A stretch of DNA of 64,000 bases from positions 990,001 through 1,054,000 of the forward strand of contig JANEZZ010002243.1 in NCBI GenBank assembly GCA_026122225.1, in the 5' to 3' direction. Under the pieces are notes generated by a model. That model made no database searches and was not told the origin of the DNA. It worked only from the letters and a program-made list of their open reading frames with translations. The position numbers and the translations under genes are program-made. Below, in pieces: positions 22,385 to 33,134 of this stretch. How positions within the stretch are numbered: position 1 is the first letter of the stretch; each line of letters opens with the position of its first letter. Source of the DNA: Heloderma charlesbogerti (taxonomy: Eukaryota; Chordata; Lepidosauria; Squamata; Helodermatidae).

Positions 22385-22729
22385 TGTAGTAAAAATGTAA
22401 CCTAAAAGCCATTGTATGTGTCTTAAGCAGCACGTAGTACTGTAAGAGCTGCGCATGTCTAGAATGAGCAGACAGTAACTCTAAGATAAGGTTGCTAAGC
22501 AAACCGCTGGCAACCAATCAAAAGTAACATGCTGGCTGAAAAATGCAAGCTAAGTGATAAAACTGTAGCATAGGGGTTGCCCAGGGTCGACTCTGCTTTT
22601 GAGCGTGAGCTCCTTTGTCGAACTGTTTCCAAACAATAAAATCGAGTTGGACCCAGCCTGAAGTTGACTCTCCTCTTTGGGGCAAATTAGACTAGCCTCC
22701 AGGGGGCAAAACTAGCATTTTGTGCAACA
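22385..22729 (+). repeat. 3' LTR of the endogenous retrovirus
   Basis: Preceded by a polypurine tract ('gaggggggaa', about 22373-22382). It repeats the 5' LTR with about 20 differences, has AATAAA at 22635-22640 and ends CA at 22729. The next four bases are ATTT, matching the 5' flank. Between integrase and this LTR only about 350 bp remain, so env is essentially gone. Confidence 0.9.
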
Positions 22730-23065
22730 ATTTGCTTGCTTTAATATGCCAGTAAACTGTTGTGGTTAAACCTTGTGTCTAGAGTGTCAGTCACCCCACG
22801 TCTACAGCCAAAACTTCCCAAAACATTACTGGGAAGGGGAAGGTAAAAGAAGGAAGATGGGACTCTTAAGGAGGCAAGAAATCATTAAGGAGTTTCACAG
22901 GGGGTCCAGGTCATAAGGGGACACTTGACACATTGTTAAGAAGAACAGGGAACTCTGGGTTCCAAAATCAGTTATAGTCTAAGAAAACAAAACCCAGGGT
23001 GATCTCCAGGTGCATGAAAAGGGATTCCCAGGTAGATAAAAAGGGGAGCTGTTTCCCTTCTAGTC

Positions 23066-23202
23066 CAGGGGTGGGACAACTTATGACCCCCTAGATGTTG
23101 TGGCCTACACCTCCCATCAGCCCTAGGCAGCATAGCCAATGGTGAGGGATGATGGGATTTGTTGGCCAAAACATACAGAGGGCTACAAGTTGTCCACCCC
23201 TG
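23066..23202. mobile_element. 137-bp hAT-like MITE with target duplication
   Basis: Complete copy. It starts CAGGGGTGGGACAACTT and ends with the inverted AAGTTGTCCACCCCTG. Flanking 8-mers TTCTAGTC (23058-23065) and TTCTAGTG (23203-23210) match at 7 of 8 positions, fitting hAT. Arms and centre ('catcagccctaggcagcat') fold into a single hairpin. Confidence 0.8.
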
Positions 23203-23299
23203 TTCTAGTGAAAGGGAGATGCTTGACACTACCTGGGTGTTCGTCAGTACCAACTGAAAGGTCAGACAAGAACTTGGGACTCCCTCATTTATGGATGGC

Positions 23300-23520
23300 A
23301 AGGAATTTATTTATTATTTATATGCCACCTTGCTTACTAAAAAGCCATTGGTAGATGGTAAATTGGTACATGGTAATTTAAAACAATAAAACCTTAAAAC
23401 AATAAAATATGAACATGAAAAACAGCAAAACATTAGAAGACTAGTACTACTACACCATTTTAAAGGCTAGATTAAAATAAGATGTGTTGCCTTGATCAAA
23501 TTAGGGAGTGGAGGATATTT
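23300..23520 (-). mobile_element. LINE 3' tail (L2-like)
   Basis: Minus-strand tail ending in the ATTTATTT-type run near 23310 and containing 'atgccaccttgctt' and A-rich UTR words. Diverged; family placement is tentative. Confidence 0.4.
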
Positions 23521-24669
23521 GACTTTTTTCCATGTCAGTAGATGGTGTCGGTGGAACTGCAACTGCACCTGCATCCTGTTCTAATTTGTTAGGCCTTGCA
23601 AGCTAATATTTCCAGACAAAATGGAAGCCTAAGAGTCAAGATGATCGCATGGACTCCAAATGAAGGCAAGCTGGAGCTCTCTGGTGAAAAAGCCCTGCTG
23701 TGCTGTGGCAGCTGCTTTCCAATCAGAGTCAGGTGATGTAATGGAGGGGGAGAGCAGTTCTGGGACTCTTTCCGAGAAGGACTGGGGACATCATTTGCTG
23801 GAGCACCAGAGTAACTGACAGACCCTCATTGCTCTGCCAAACAAATGAAATGATTAGGGCTGTGCACCCTTCACTTTGGATGCTGCTCTGGACCCTCTGA
23901 ATCAGCCCTGCTTTGACTGATCCGTACCCCCTCCGCTTTGACTCAGTTTTGGATCCGAAGTGAGATTTGGATATCCGGATCACTCGGTTTGAGCGTTTTC
24001 CCATGGACTTGCTCAGAAAAACACAAATTGCCCTAACATTTTTTTTTCAGTTTTAATGATAATTACATTAAACTTGGGGACCTCTCTGCCAACATGGAGG
24101 GGATCCCACCTGCCAAATTTCAGACAGTTTGGCCCAGTACTTTTTGTGCTATATGCAGATGGAAATTGTTTTTTTCCACAAAAATGATCAAAGCAAAGAG
24201 CTTTATCTCTCAGCCTGCACTGCCTCCTCCTGCCTGCCTGCTCAGCTGTCAAGGACTGCTAGCCATCTGCTGCTCATGAGGAGGAGACAGCTAGCGAGTG
24301 GCAGGGGCATGCACCGCGCCTCCCCCTCCTCCTGCCTGGGCGATTCACGATGCTTTTTGCATATAGGTCTATGTGCACATAGACTTCCAATAGCTATGTT
24401 TGTTTGTTTTTTTAAACATGGAGCATTCATGCCTGTAATGTTGCATAAATGGCCCATTTCTATAACATTCCCTTCCTAGAAGAGCCCAAGCCGGCATTGT
24501 TGCACAAAATGGTGGCTTGCAATGAGGGCAGACAGCCCTGTGGCCTCGTCAGGTGCTTGCTGAGGTGACAAAAAGTTCACGAGGTACCATGAGCAGGGGT
24601 GGGCATCAGCTCAGCAAGCACCCGATGAAGCCGGGCATGGGGGAGTCTGTCCATCCCTAGCACTAAATA

Positions 24670-26345
24670 GCTGTTGTGCAAGCAGTGGGATCTGCTTGCG
24701 GAATGGAATCAGCAGTGGCTCCTGCTTGAGCAACGGCCTGCTTGGATACTGCCCATAGTGTACACTGTTCATGATGAGCTCCTGTACTTCACAATTACCA
24801 CTACACCACTGTCAGAGTTACAGAATTCTTCCCCAACCAGCAGTATTCAGTGGATGAACATGCTCCATTGTTTTTAAACTGCAGACATATTGCTGATGAA
24901 AGGATGCAATTCCTACTGCCCTCAGGAAATATCTGGCTTTTCATATGGCTTCTTGACTAATTATTCCACTCTGAAAAAAGAAAATACTACGTAACATTAT
25001 TTCAATGTCTATTGATATTATACTCCATGAATTTGGATGCATACGTTGCACCCATGTTGAGGTTGCCTGCCTCCAAGGCAGATGCCTGAGTTTCCTCACC
25101 CTAGTAACATGTCCATATGGATGCCACATCTCTGCATTTTTCTGAATGCAAAGTGAAAAATGTTTCAGCTCCTTTTATCTTATCCCATTAGCTTATTATT
25201 ATGTTTTGCTCCCAACAACCATTCAAACATGCTTGGCATTTAACACACACTACAGCGGTAAAGATGGTAATCTTTTAAATAAGTTTTAGGCTTATCTGAC
25301 AAGACATTTTTCTTGCATATGGCTATCTGCAAATAGTGCGATTAAGGATCAAAAATGCCAGGTTATTTTCTTTCCTCTCCCTAGTAAAGCTATGTTTTAA
25401 ACAAAATGAGGCACAGGATAAAATAGACCGGATTATATACAAGAAAACCCACCACCCCCATCCTTTCTTAGAATAGCTTTGTGAGAGTTTTGCAGAAACA
25501 GTACAGTTCTATTGACATCTCTGGTGCCAACCAACAAATCAGGATTTAAAAGGGAAGTTCCTTGGAAATTGATTTTTAAAAGCAACATGAAGACTGTAAC
25601 CATTGCATATGAGAACTTCACACAGCGGGAGGCTGTAGTAGCTCTGGCAATTAAATGTATCACACAAAACACACACCTACCAACACCTCTGTGCAGCAGC
25701 AAATTGTGTTGCCAGCAGGGAGGTAGAAGCCCAAAAACAGGGGACACAAAACCAACAAGAGGATATCTGGGGACTTCTTTGTGGGAGGCTTTTAAAGCCA
25801 GAACACTATGACCCTTTTAATAAGCTGCCTATAAGGACTGAAAGCAGCTGGTGACATTTCTAGGAATGAGAGTCTTTTACCCTGTTCTGTTCCTTCAGTA
25901 TCCCTCTTGTTCGATTTGCCTTTGCATTCCTCTCCTCTTGAATGTTGCTTTAACTAGGGAAATCTCTATGGTTCTGGAACTGGAGCATGCACTGTTTACG
26001 GCAGCCTTCATTAGCACTAATTCATACATATACTCCCGCACATTGGTAAAACACCTCACAAAAGGAATTTTGATACAATTGCCTGTACATATCATCATCT
26101 CACGTTCTGTGGGATACTTATCAAGCACCTACAGCCCTGAACACTGTTAAAACTAGTACAATATCTCTTCCCACCTCCGCACTTTTGTGAGGCCTTTTTT
26201 TCCCTTATGAAAGGGGGGCATTTTTGACAACATTGGGTGGAGGATGAGCAAATTGTAATAGCTTTCAGGGCTTGGGGGATTTTACCAGTTTAGAAGAGGT
26301 ATCAGAGGGTTTCTACTTTTTTCAAATAATGCCCCTGCAAACAAT
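24670..26345. other. Unannotated spacer
   Basis: No gene or recognised element. Short open frames occur on both strands with no motifs. 23855-24659 just upstream has hAT-like ends but no matching flanks (see rejected list). Confidence 0.4.
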
Positions 26346-26347
26346 AC

Positions 26348-26410
26348 TATTTTATTTATTTATTTATTTATTTCATTTTTATACCGCCCAATAGCCAAAG
26401 CCCTCATTTA
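26348..26410 (-). repeat. LINE 3' tail (ATTT repeats plus ccgcccaatagcc)
   Basis: A TTTATTTA run followed by 'ataccgcccaatagccaaag', the terminus shared with the L2-like copies at 4940, 27852 and 60868. Confidence 0.6.
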
Positions 26411-26489
26411 GTATCATTTCCATCAGGTCATTTTCTTGCAAATTAGGAAGGAACGCTGCCAGGCTGTCAATGGCAGCTCTGCTCTGCAA

Positions 26490-26880
26490 TAGGGATGCAT
26501 GAGATATTCATTTCCATTCATTTTTACTTGGTTTACACTGCCTCCCGGACCCAAACATGGACCTAGATATAAATCATTTCCAAACTTGCAATGCAATTTG
26601 CAGAACAACAACAACAAAATGCATTTGAAAAATGTGTACTTCTGAAAAATGTGCACAAACATGCTTTAATCAATGGGAGAAAAATGTATACAATTAAAAG
26701 AAGTGCATGATTAATGCATATATTTGGGAAAATATGCACAAAAATACATGCAAATGTTTGTGTGAAAAGAAAAACAACAGCAACAGCAACAGCAACAACA
26801 ACAAAGCTCACAATTCAATACAGACACAAGCCAGAACCCCAAAAGAAATATTTTGGCCCAAGCATATTTAAAACATGACA
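26490..26880. repeat. AT-rich hAT-like repeat (fragment)
   Basis: Starts TAGGGATGCATGAGATATTC, then 'gaaaaatgtgcac' and 'gggaaaatatgcac' words shared with 37712-38145 and 56030-56345. The right terminus was not found. An 'acaacagcaac' trinucleotide run lies near 26772-26802. Confidence 0.5.
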
Positions 26881-26896
26881 CAAAAGGGATCTTGAT

Positions 26897-27585
26897 TAGG
26901 GATAGGGGAGAAATCCTCTAGAGACCCCAGTGAGGCTGGATTCAAAAGAATCCGGCCCCCCAGAGACCGTGGAGGATCGGAAGACTTACCTCTGCCTCCA
27001 CGAGGAATCTTCACCGGCCGGATCCTCCCTGCTGGCTGGCTCCGAAGTGCCAGCAATACAGCCACCATTGCCATATCACTGGTGGGCCGGATTGACTGCA
27101 GCCACAAATGGTGTCCTGGACACCATTTGTGTCCGTGCTTTTAATTAACGCAATAGGCTACACAAATATCTGTGTAGCCTATCATGTAAAAGCAGGGACG
27201 CAGGGACGTCCCTGCTTTCACGTGATAGGCTATGCAGATATTTGCATAGCCTATTGCGTCCAGGACATCATTTGTCCTGGCGTCCAGGACATCATTGTGG
27301 CCGTAAAGGCCTTAGTTTAAGGTAAATGCAGCCATTTACGGCTGCATTTACCTTAAACTATGGCTGCAAATGGCATCCCAGATGCCATTTGCGGCCGCAG
27401 TCAATCTGGCCCACCAGCGATATGGCAATGGCGGCCATATCGCTGGCACTTCGGAGCTGGCTGGCGGCTCCACAGACTTGCCGTGGAGCGGAGCCAGCCA
27501 GTGAGGATTCGGGGGGGGAGAGACGGATCACCTCCCCCCTGTGGACCCTCGCAGAGTCCAGGTAAGGGGGTTTCGTACACCCCTA
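26897..27585 (-). mobile_element. Palindrome-array hAT-like element D, perfect target duplication
   Basis: A 689-bp element between two identical 8-mers, ATCTTGAT (26889-26896 and 27586-27593). Beta-type end TAGGGATAGGGGAGAAATCC on the left; alpha end TAGGGGTGTACGAAACCCC (inverted) on the right. Subfamily 3: two core palindromes (27150-27181 and 27221-27256) whose arms read ACACA/TGTGT and ATGCA/TGCAT rather than ACGTA/TACGT. These are compensating changes. A further hairpin is built on CTTAGTTTAAGGTAAATGC. Outward donors: ACTTACCT at 26984-26991 and AGGTAAGG at 27560-27567. No coding capacity. Confidence 0.92.
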
Positions 27586-27851
27586 ATCTTGATACACTAT
27601 ATATGCAACCACATATGACTGCTTTTTGCAGTGTTTTATCCATGAGGACATGTTCACTGGAATTATGTGTGTGTGTGGGGGGGGGAGCACAAAGGAACTG
27701 AAAGCTGCAGTAAATTGCATATGCAAAGTGCTCTGTACAACATTTGGAAATAAATATGGAACAATGGAGGGTTTCTGCAGCATTGGTTCCCTTTCAGAAA
27801 GAAGACCAGGTAATTCAGAACTCCAAATTTGAGGGGGAAATTTGGATGAGG

Positions 27852-28190
27852 AGAGCTTTCATTTCATTTATTACACTTCTATCTTGCCCAATAGCCAAAG
27901 CTCTGTGGGCAGTTTAGAAAGATTAAAACTTTAAAAAATGCATTATAAAAACTATTTACAATACGAACATATAAACAGACAGCACACACAGAGACACAGA
28001 TATATTTAAAAGAATTTTAAGCAATCAACAATACGAACAATCTAGGACCTGCTTAAAACCTCATCATATGCTGCCAAACGCCTGAGGAGAGGAAGTTCTT
28101 AACTTCGAAAAATTAACAATGTTGGCATCAGGTGGGCCTCATCGGGGAAATCATTCCATAACTGGTGGGGCCACCACCAAGAAGTGGTGG
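27852..28190 (-). mobile_element. L2-like LINE 3' end
   Basis: Minus strand: a short ORF2 C-terminal remnant (about 28050-28180) and a 3' UTR ending 'gcccaatagccaaagctctg'-type sequence near 27885 and an ATTTATT run. Closely parallels 49011-49400. Confidence 0.6.
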
Positions 28191-28456
28191 AAGTAAACTT
28201 TGCAAAAGTAGAACAAAACACACTATTCAAGGCAAATCCTGCAAATCATGGATGTCCAAATATCCTTGTCAGGTCATAGCAACTACATTGGGCAAAGGAA
28301 TCTGCCTTTTGCTTAAGATAACAAGGTCAGCTTTTTTGTGTGTCTCATATTGTGTCCTTATTTGCAATAGAAACTAGTGACCTTGGTCGTAGCATGGATC
28401 AGTGGAGTGAAAAGAGGTTAGCATGTTTGGCATCCTATATGGAGGGTGCCCAATAG

Positions 28457-28920
28457 TAGGGATGTGGGCACCCGACTGGGTCCCCGCTGCCCCCTGCCCC
28501 TGCTTGACCACCCCTGGACTTGCCAAGCCACCAGCATTCACCTGGGACCCATCATCAGGCACTGCGATTGCCATTTTGCAAAATAATGCCAATAGTAAAT
28601 ATGCACACATCTAGTTGTACACAAAATGGTGCCATGAATGGCCCATATAGGCAAGGTTAGAGGCGTAAATGAGCCATTAACGCTTGTAATCTTGTGTGTA
28701 TGGGCCATTCACAGTGCCATATTGAATAAAACTAGATGTGCACATATTTCCAATCAACATATTTTCGCAAAATGGCCATTGCACAGCTTGTGGACAGGTG
28801 AGTGTGGGCAGCTTGGTGAGCTGCAGGGAGCTCAAGTGTGGCTCCAGGGGCACGTGAGCAGGGGCAGGGGCTAGGCAGGGGCAGGGACAACCCAGATGGC
28901 GGGGCACCCATCCATCCCTA
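28457..28920. mobile_element. Inverted-repeat hAT-like element M
   Basis: A 464-bp element with ends TAGGGATGTGGGCACCC and (inverted) TAGGGATGGATGGGTGCCC. Flanking 8-mers CCCAATAG and TCCAATAT match at 6 of 8. The interior is a long imperfect palindrome (arms include 'atgggccattca' and 'ctagatgtgcacatatt') around 28670. AGGTGAGT at 28796-28803 points outward. Related in layout to element L. Confidence 0.65.
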
Positions 28921-29512
28921 TCCAATATACACTGCAAGGGAACAGTAACCAAGCACAAAACGTGACAACAACATCATTGTGTCTTTACAAAAATAATATT
29001 GGAACATGATCAGTATTTGTACCCTGAATAAATGAGTACCACATCTGATCATTGCATCAGATCCTAAAAGTGGGAATGGAATGGATATAGTTCATTTAGA
29101 TATCAATCCCTAAATATGTACCTAGGACAAGTTACTTCCTATGTCCCCGCTCAATTTCTTTTTTAAGATGAACTCATAATAATGTATTGAATATGTGTCC
29201 TGTCTTCTCTACTTGTGGAAGAGAATACCACACAACAGCCATCAATGCCCAGTGTGCTCATCTGTATATATTGGTCTGCCAAAAATGTAAATACTGCCAG
29301 AAAATATTGTATTAAGAACAGATGCTTCCTATTAAATGGTTGAGATCAAACTGGTCGACTATACCATTATCCTTCTCCTGATGTATAACAGTCACCAACA
29401 ATTATCTTTACCAGGATTCCTCATTTGGAAAACACCACATTACTATGGAAAGTTGATCCTTCCCTCAACACAGAATTATGTTAACTAACTGTGGATTCAA
29501 TTACGTTTTAAT
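28921..29512. other. Unannotated spacer
   Basis: AT-rich, with no gene or repeat recognised. It ends at the family-2 hAT boundary. Confidence 0.4.
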
Positions 29513-30346
29513 TAGTGCTGTTATGAAAATTTCTCCCGCATTTTTTTCAACCATTCTAATTCAATTTGCTACAAAATAAATTGCTTTCAAAAAGAAATGC
29601 AGTGGTGAAGACATTTTTTTGGAGAAATTCTCATGGGCTGGGGTTTCTTATGCTTACCTTACATAGGAGGTGGATGAGGAGTGTGTGCTAGTGCCCTGTC
29701 CTTCATTGTACAATCATCTCTCTGGCAGCCTGTAGCCTCATCGGCTTCCTGCATTTCAGGTGAAGCCCAGGGGAAAGCATCATGAAGTAATTTCTCCCAT
29801 AGGGCTTTTTCAGATCAGGAAACACAGGCAGGCTGGGAGACTGCAGAAAGAGTGATGGAGAAATGTGTAATACAAAGAAAACAGGGACTCAGCACCCTTG
29901 GCTGCCTCACATTGATTAGGTAAGCTCAAAACATCACAAAAATAAATGATAGAATCATAGAATAGTAAGGTTGGAAGGAGCCTACAAGGCCATCATATCC
30001 AACCCCCTGCTCAATACAGGAATCCAAGTCAGAGCATCCCTGACAGATGGCTGTCCAGCATCATCTTGAATGCCTCCAGTATGGGAGAGCCCAGGACCTC
30101 CCTAGGGAATTGGTTCTATTGTCATATTGCTCTAACACTTAGGAAGCTTTTCCTGATTGTCAGCCAGAATCTGGCTTCCTGTAACTTGAGCCCATTATTC
30201 CGTGTCCTGCACTCTGGGATGATCGAGAAGAGATCCTGGCCTTCCTCTCTGTGACAACCTTTCAGATACTTGAAGAGTGCTATCATGTCTCCCCTCAGTC
30301 TTCTCTTTTCAAGGCTAAACATGCCCAGTTCTTTCCGTCTGTCCTC

Positions 30347-30586
30347 TTAGGGCTTTGTTTCCAGTCCCCTGATCATCTTTGTTGCCCTCCTCTGAACCCT
30401 CTCCAGTTTGTCTGCATCCTTCTTAAAATGTGGTGCCCAGAACTGGACACAGTACTCCAGATGAGGCCTAACCAGTGCTGAGTAGAGGGGAACTAGGACT
30501 TCCCAAGATTTGGAAGCTATGCTTCTATTAATGCAGCCCAAAATGGCATTTGCCTTTTTTGCAGCCACATCACATTGTTGGCTCAT
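30347..30586 (-). pseudogene. CR1 ORF2, C-terminal end
   Basis: Minus-strand open stretch carrying the CR1 C-terminal signature, including AILGCINRSIASKSWEVLVP and a YCVQFWAPH string, followed (30122-30322) by [16 protein letters not shown]. The frame is broken between them. Confidence 0.85.
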
Positions 30587-30712
30587 ATTCAGCTTGTGAT
30601 CTACAACAATTCCAAGATCCTTCTCACTTTTAGTGTGGTTGAGCCAGGTATCCCCCAGCTTTTAACTGTGCATTCAGTTTCTTTTTCCTAGGTGCAGAAC
30701 TTGGCATTTATC

Positions 30713-31223
30713 TAGGGATGGCGGAGAATTCTGCCACGGATTTCAGTGAGGCCAAATGCACTGGCATTCGGCCACCCGAAATCCGTGGCAGAACAGCCTG
30801 CCCCCCTGCCCCCCCATGGATTCCCCCTGGGATGAAGCTTACCTGGGGCAGATGTTCCAGACGGCGGTGGCTCTGGTGGCAGTTCCGGCAGCGGCAGCTG
30901 GTCTTTCAACCGGCTGCCGCAGCCACCATTTTCATCCTGGTCTTTGCCGTGATAGGCTACATAAGTATTTATGTAGCCTATCACGGCAAGCCAAGCAAAA
31001 AAACCAAAACAAAATGGCGTACGCAAATGGCGGCAGCTACGGCGGCCGCCATTTGAGTTCCCTATTTTTCGCCGTTTTAGCCTACGTAAATATTTACGTA
31101 AGCTATTATGGTGAAAAAAAAAAAGTAACACAAATAGCGCCCACTATGCTATTTGCGTTCCCCTTTTTTTCACTGTAATAGCCTACGTAAATATTTACAT
31201 AAGATAAAACGGTGAAAAATAGG
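30713..31223 (-). mobile_element. Palindrome-array hAT-like element J (alpha end lost)
   Basis: Beta end TAGGGATGGCGGAGAATTC at 30713, with GGATTTCAGTGAGGCC and its inverted partner forming the terminal hairpin. Three core palindromes centre near 30966, 31091 and 31192 (spacings 125 and 101 bp). AGCTTACCT at 30836-30844 is an outward AGGTAAGC. Homology ends at 31223 in the middle of the array ('ggtgaaaaatagg') and joins CR1 sequence with no terminus or target duplication. Orientation is opposite to F, which it closely resembles. Confidence 0.82.
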
Positions 31224-31368
31224 AGAAGGCTGAGTCAAAGTAGGAATTGAGTACCTCTGCCTTTTCTTTGTCATCTGTTATCATTTTGACATCCTTATTT
31301 AATAGCTGAACCACCATTTCTTTCCTTTGTCTTTTACTATGTATGTATCTGAAGAAAGCCTTTTTCTT

Positions 31369-33134
31369 TAGGGATGGCAGAGAATTCTGCCACAGGTTCC
31401 AGATATGGCTTAACAAAAGAATCCATGGCGGAACGGCCTCCTGCCCCCCCCCCACAGAATCCCCCTGGGAAGGAACTTACCTGGGGCAGATGTGGTGGAT
31501 TCGGTGGTGGCGACAGCTCCGGCAGCAGGTCTCCTGGCCAGATGCAGCTGGGCTGCTGCAGCCACCATTGGCGGCCTTGCAGCTGTGATAGCCTACGTAA
31601 GTATTTACGTAGCCTATCTTGGGATGGCAGAGAATTCCACCACGGATCTCAGTGAGGCCGAATGCCAGTGCATTCGATCCCCCGAAATCCGTGGTGGAAC
31701 GGCCTCCTTCCCCCTGCCCCCCGCCCACAGAATCCCCCTGGGAAGGAACTTACCTGGGGTGGATGTGGCAGATTCGGTGGTGGCGACAGCTCCGGCAGCA
31801 GGTCTCCTGGCCAGATGCAGCTGGGCTGCTGCAGCCACCATTGGCGGCCTTGCAGCTGTGATAGCCTACGTAAGTATTTACGTAGCCGATCTTGGGATGG
31901 CAGAGAATTCCACCACGGATCTCAGTGAGGCCGAATGCCAGTGCATTCGATCCCCCGAAATCCGTGGTGGAACGGCCTCCTTCCCCCTGCCCCCCGCCCA
32001 CAGAATCCCCCTGGGAAGGAACTTACCTGGGGTGGATGTGGCAGATTCGGTGGTGGTGGCAGCTCCGGCGGCGGTGGCGGCTGGTTTCCTGGCCAGCTGC
32101 AGCTGTGATAGCCTATGTAAGTATTTACGTAGCCTAACTTGGGATGGCAGAGAATTCCACCACGGATCTCGGTGAGGCCAAATGCCAGTGCATTCGACCC
32201 CCCGAAATCTGTGGCGGAACGGCCTGCCAACCCCCCGCCCCCCGCGGATCCCCCCCGGGATGAGACTTACCTGGGGCGGATGTTCCGGGTGGCGGTGGCT
32301 CCGGCAGCAGTGGTGGCGGCAGCTGGTCTTGCGACCGGCTGCCACCGCCACCATTTGCCGTCTTGCCGGGTTTTTTCTTTTTTTTTTACAAGATGTGAAA
32401 GGCTTTGTAAAGATTTATGTAGCCTACCATGGCTGGGTAAAAAAAAAAAAAAACACTTGCGCAAATGGCAGCGGCTACGCCCGCCACCATTTGCGTTCCT
32501 TATTTTTGGCTGTCTTAGTCTACGTAAATATTTATGTAGACTAAGATGGCAAAAATAAGGGGAACACGAATAGCGTAGTGGGCGCCATTTGCATTCTGTA
32601 TTTTTCGCCATTCTAGCCTATGTAAATATTTAAGTAGGCTATTACAGTGAAAAAAAGGAATGCAAATAGCGCCCACTATGTTATTTGCATTCCCCTTTTT
32701 TTTTGCCGTAATAGCCTACATAAATATTTATGTAGGCTAGAATGGCGAAAAATAGGGAACACAAATGGCAGCCGCCGTAGCCACTGCCATTTGTGTATGC
32801 TGTTTTTGTTTGTTTGTTTTTTGCTTGGCGTGATAGGCTACGTAAATACTTACGTAGCCTATCACGGCAGCCTGGCTGGACGTAAATGGTGGCCGCTACA
32901 GCAGCTGCCATTTCCATCCTCAGCAGCTCGTCCGTGGCTGGAATTCCGGCTGCGGATTCCCCTGGCTGGCTGCTCCGCGGAGCTGCCGCAGAGCAGAGCC
33001 GGCCAAGCAGGATTCTGGGGGGGAGGACCAGATCACCTCCCCCCCCATCAAGGATTCCAGGGGAAGGGACGGAGCGCCTTCCCCCCCTCAAGAATCACAT
33101 CTGCGAACAGGTAAGTCACTTTCGCACATCCCTG
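31369..33134 (-). mobile_element. Palindrome-array hAT-like element K, expanded
   Basis: The largest copy, 1,766 bp, inserted in the CR1. Beta end TAGGGATGGCAGAGAATTC on the left; inverted CAGGGATGTGCGAAAG on the right. Target duplications TTTTTCTT (31361-31368) and TTTTTGTT (33135-33142) match at 7 of 8, and the uninterrupted CR1 at 6880-6900 reads CCTTTTTGTTGC, which confirms the empty site. The beta-end module is repeated in tandem (see 31371-32390). The five-palindrome core lies at about 32390-32870 with centres near 32412, 32529, 32627, 32725 and 32847. Outward donors occur at 31475-31482 and 33109-33116. Confidence 0.92.
31371..32390. repeat. Tandem beta-end modules inside element K
   Basis: Four units start with GGGATGGCAGAGAATTC at 31371, 31621, 31894 and 32141 (periods 250, 273 and 247 bp). 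Units 1-3 run from a terminus-like start through CACGGATCTCAGTGAGGCC, ACTTACCT and a Gly/Pro-codon-like GC-rich stretch to one core palindrome (about 31586, 31857 and 32106). Units 2 and 3 are nearly identical, so one duplication is recent. The long open frame across this array (31492-32175) is a by-product. Confidence 0.9.

Larger units (their letters stand above)
16403..22729 (+). mobile_element. Class I (gammaretrovirus-like) endogenous retrovirus, degenerate
   Basis: A 6.3-kb provirus with two LTRs of about 344 bp that start TGTAGTAAAAATG and end GTGCAACA. A 4-bp flank ATTT occurs before the 5' LTR (16399-16402) and after the 3' LTR (22730-22733). The interior keeps recognisable but broken pieces of gag, protease, reverse transcriptase and integrase. 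Most of capsid, the reverse transcriptase core, RNase H and env are gone. A CR1 piece and palindrome-array element C lie inside it. The LTRs differ at roughly 20 sites by eye, many of them CpG-type changes, so it is not a recent insertion. It is clearly non-functional. Class I assignment rests on gag, protease and integrase resemblance. Confidence 0.9.

Noticed and set aside
23855..24659. Possible 805-bp hAT-like element (TAGGGCTGTGC start, CATCCCTA end)
   Set aside because: Flanking 8-mers GAAATGAT and GCACTAAA do not match, and the interior has no clear mirror structure; may be two adjoining fragments.
31492..32175. A 227-codon open frame
   Set aside because: It lies wholly in the tandem beta-end modules of element K; the repeated translation mirrors the DNA repeat and similar frames open on the opposite strand.
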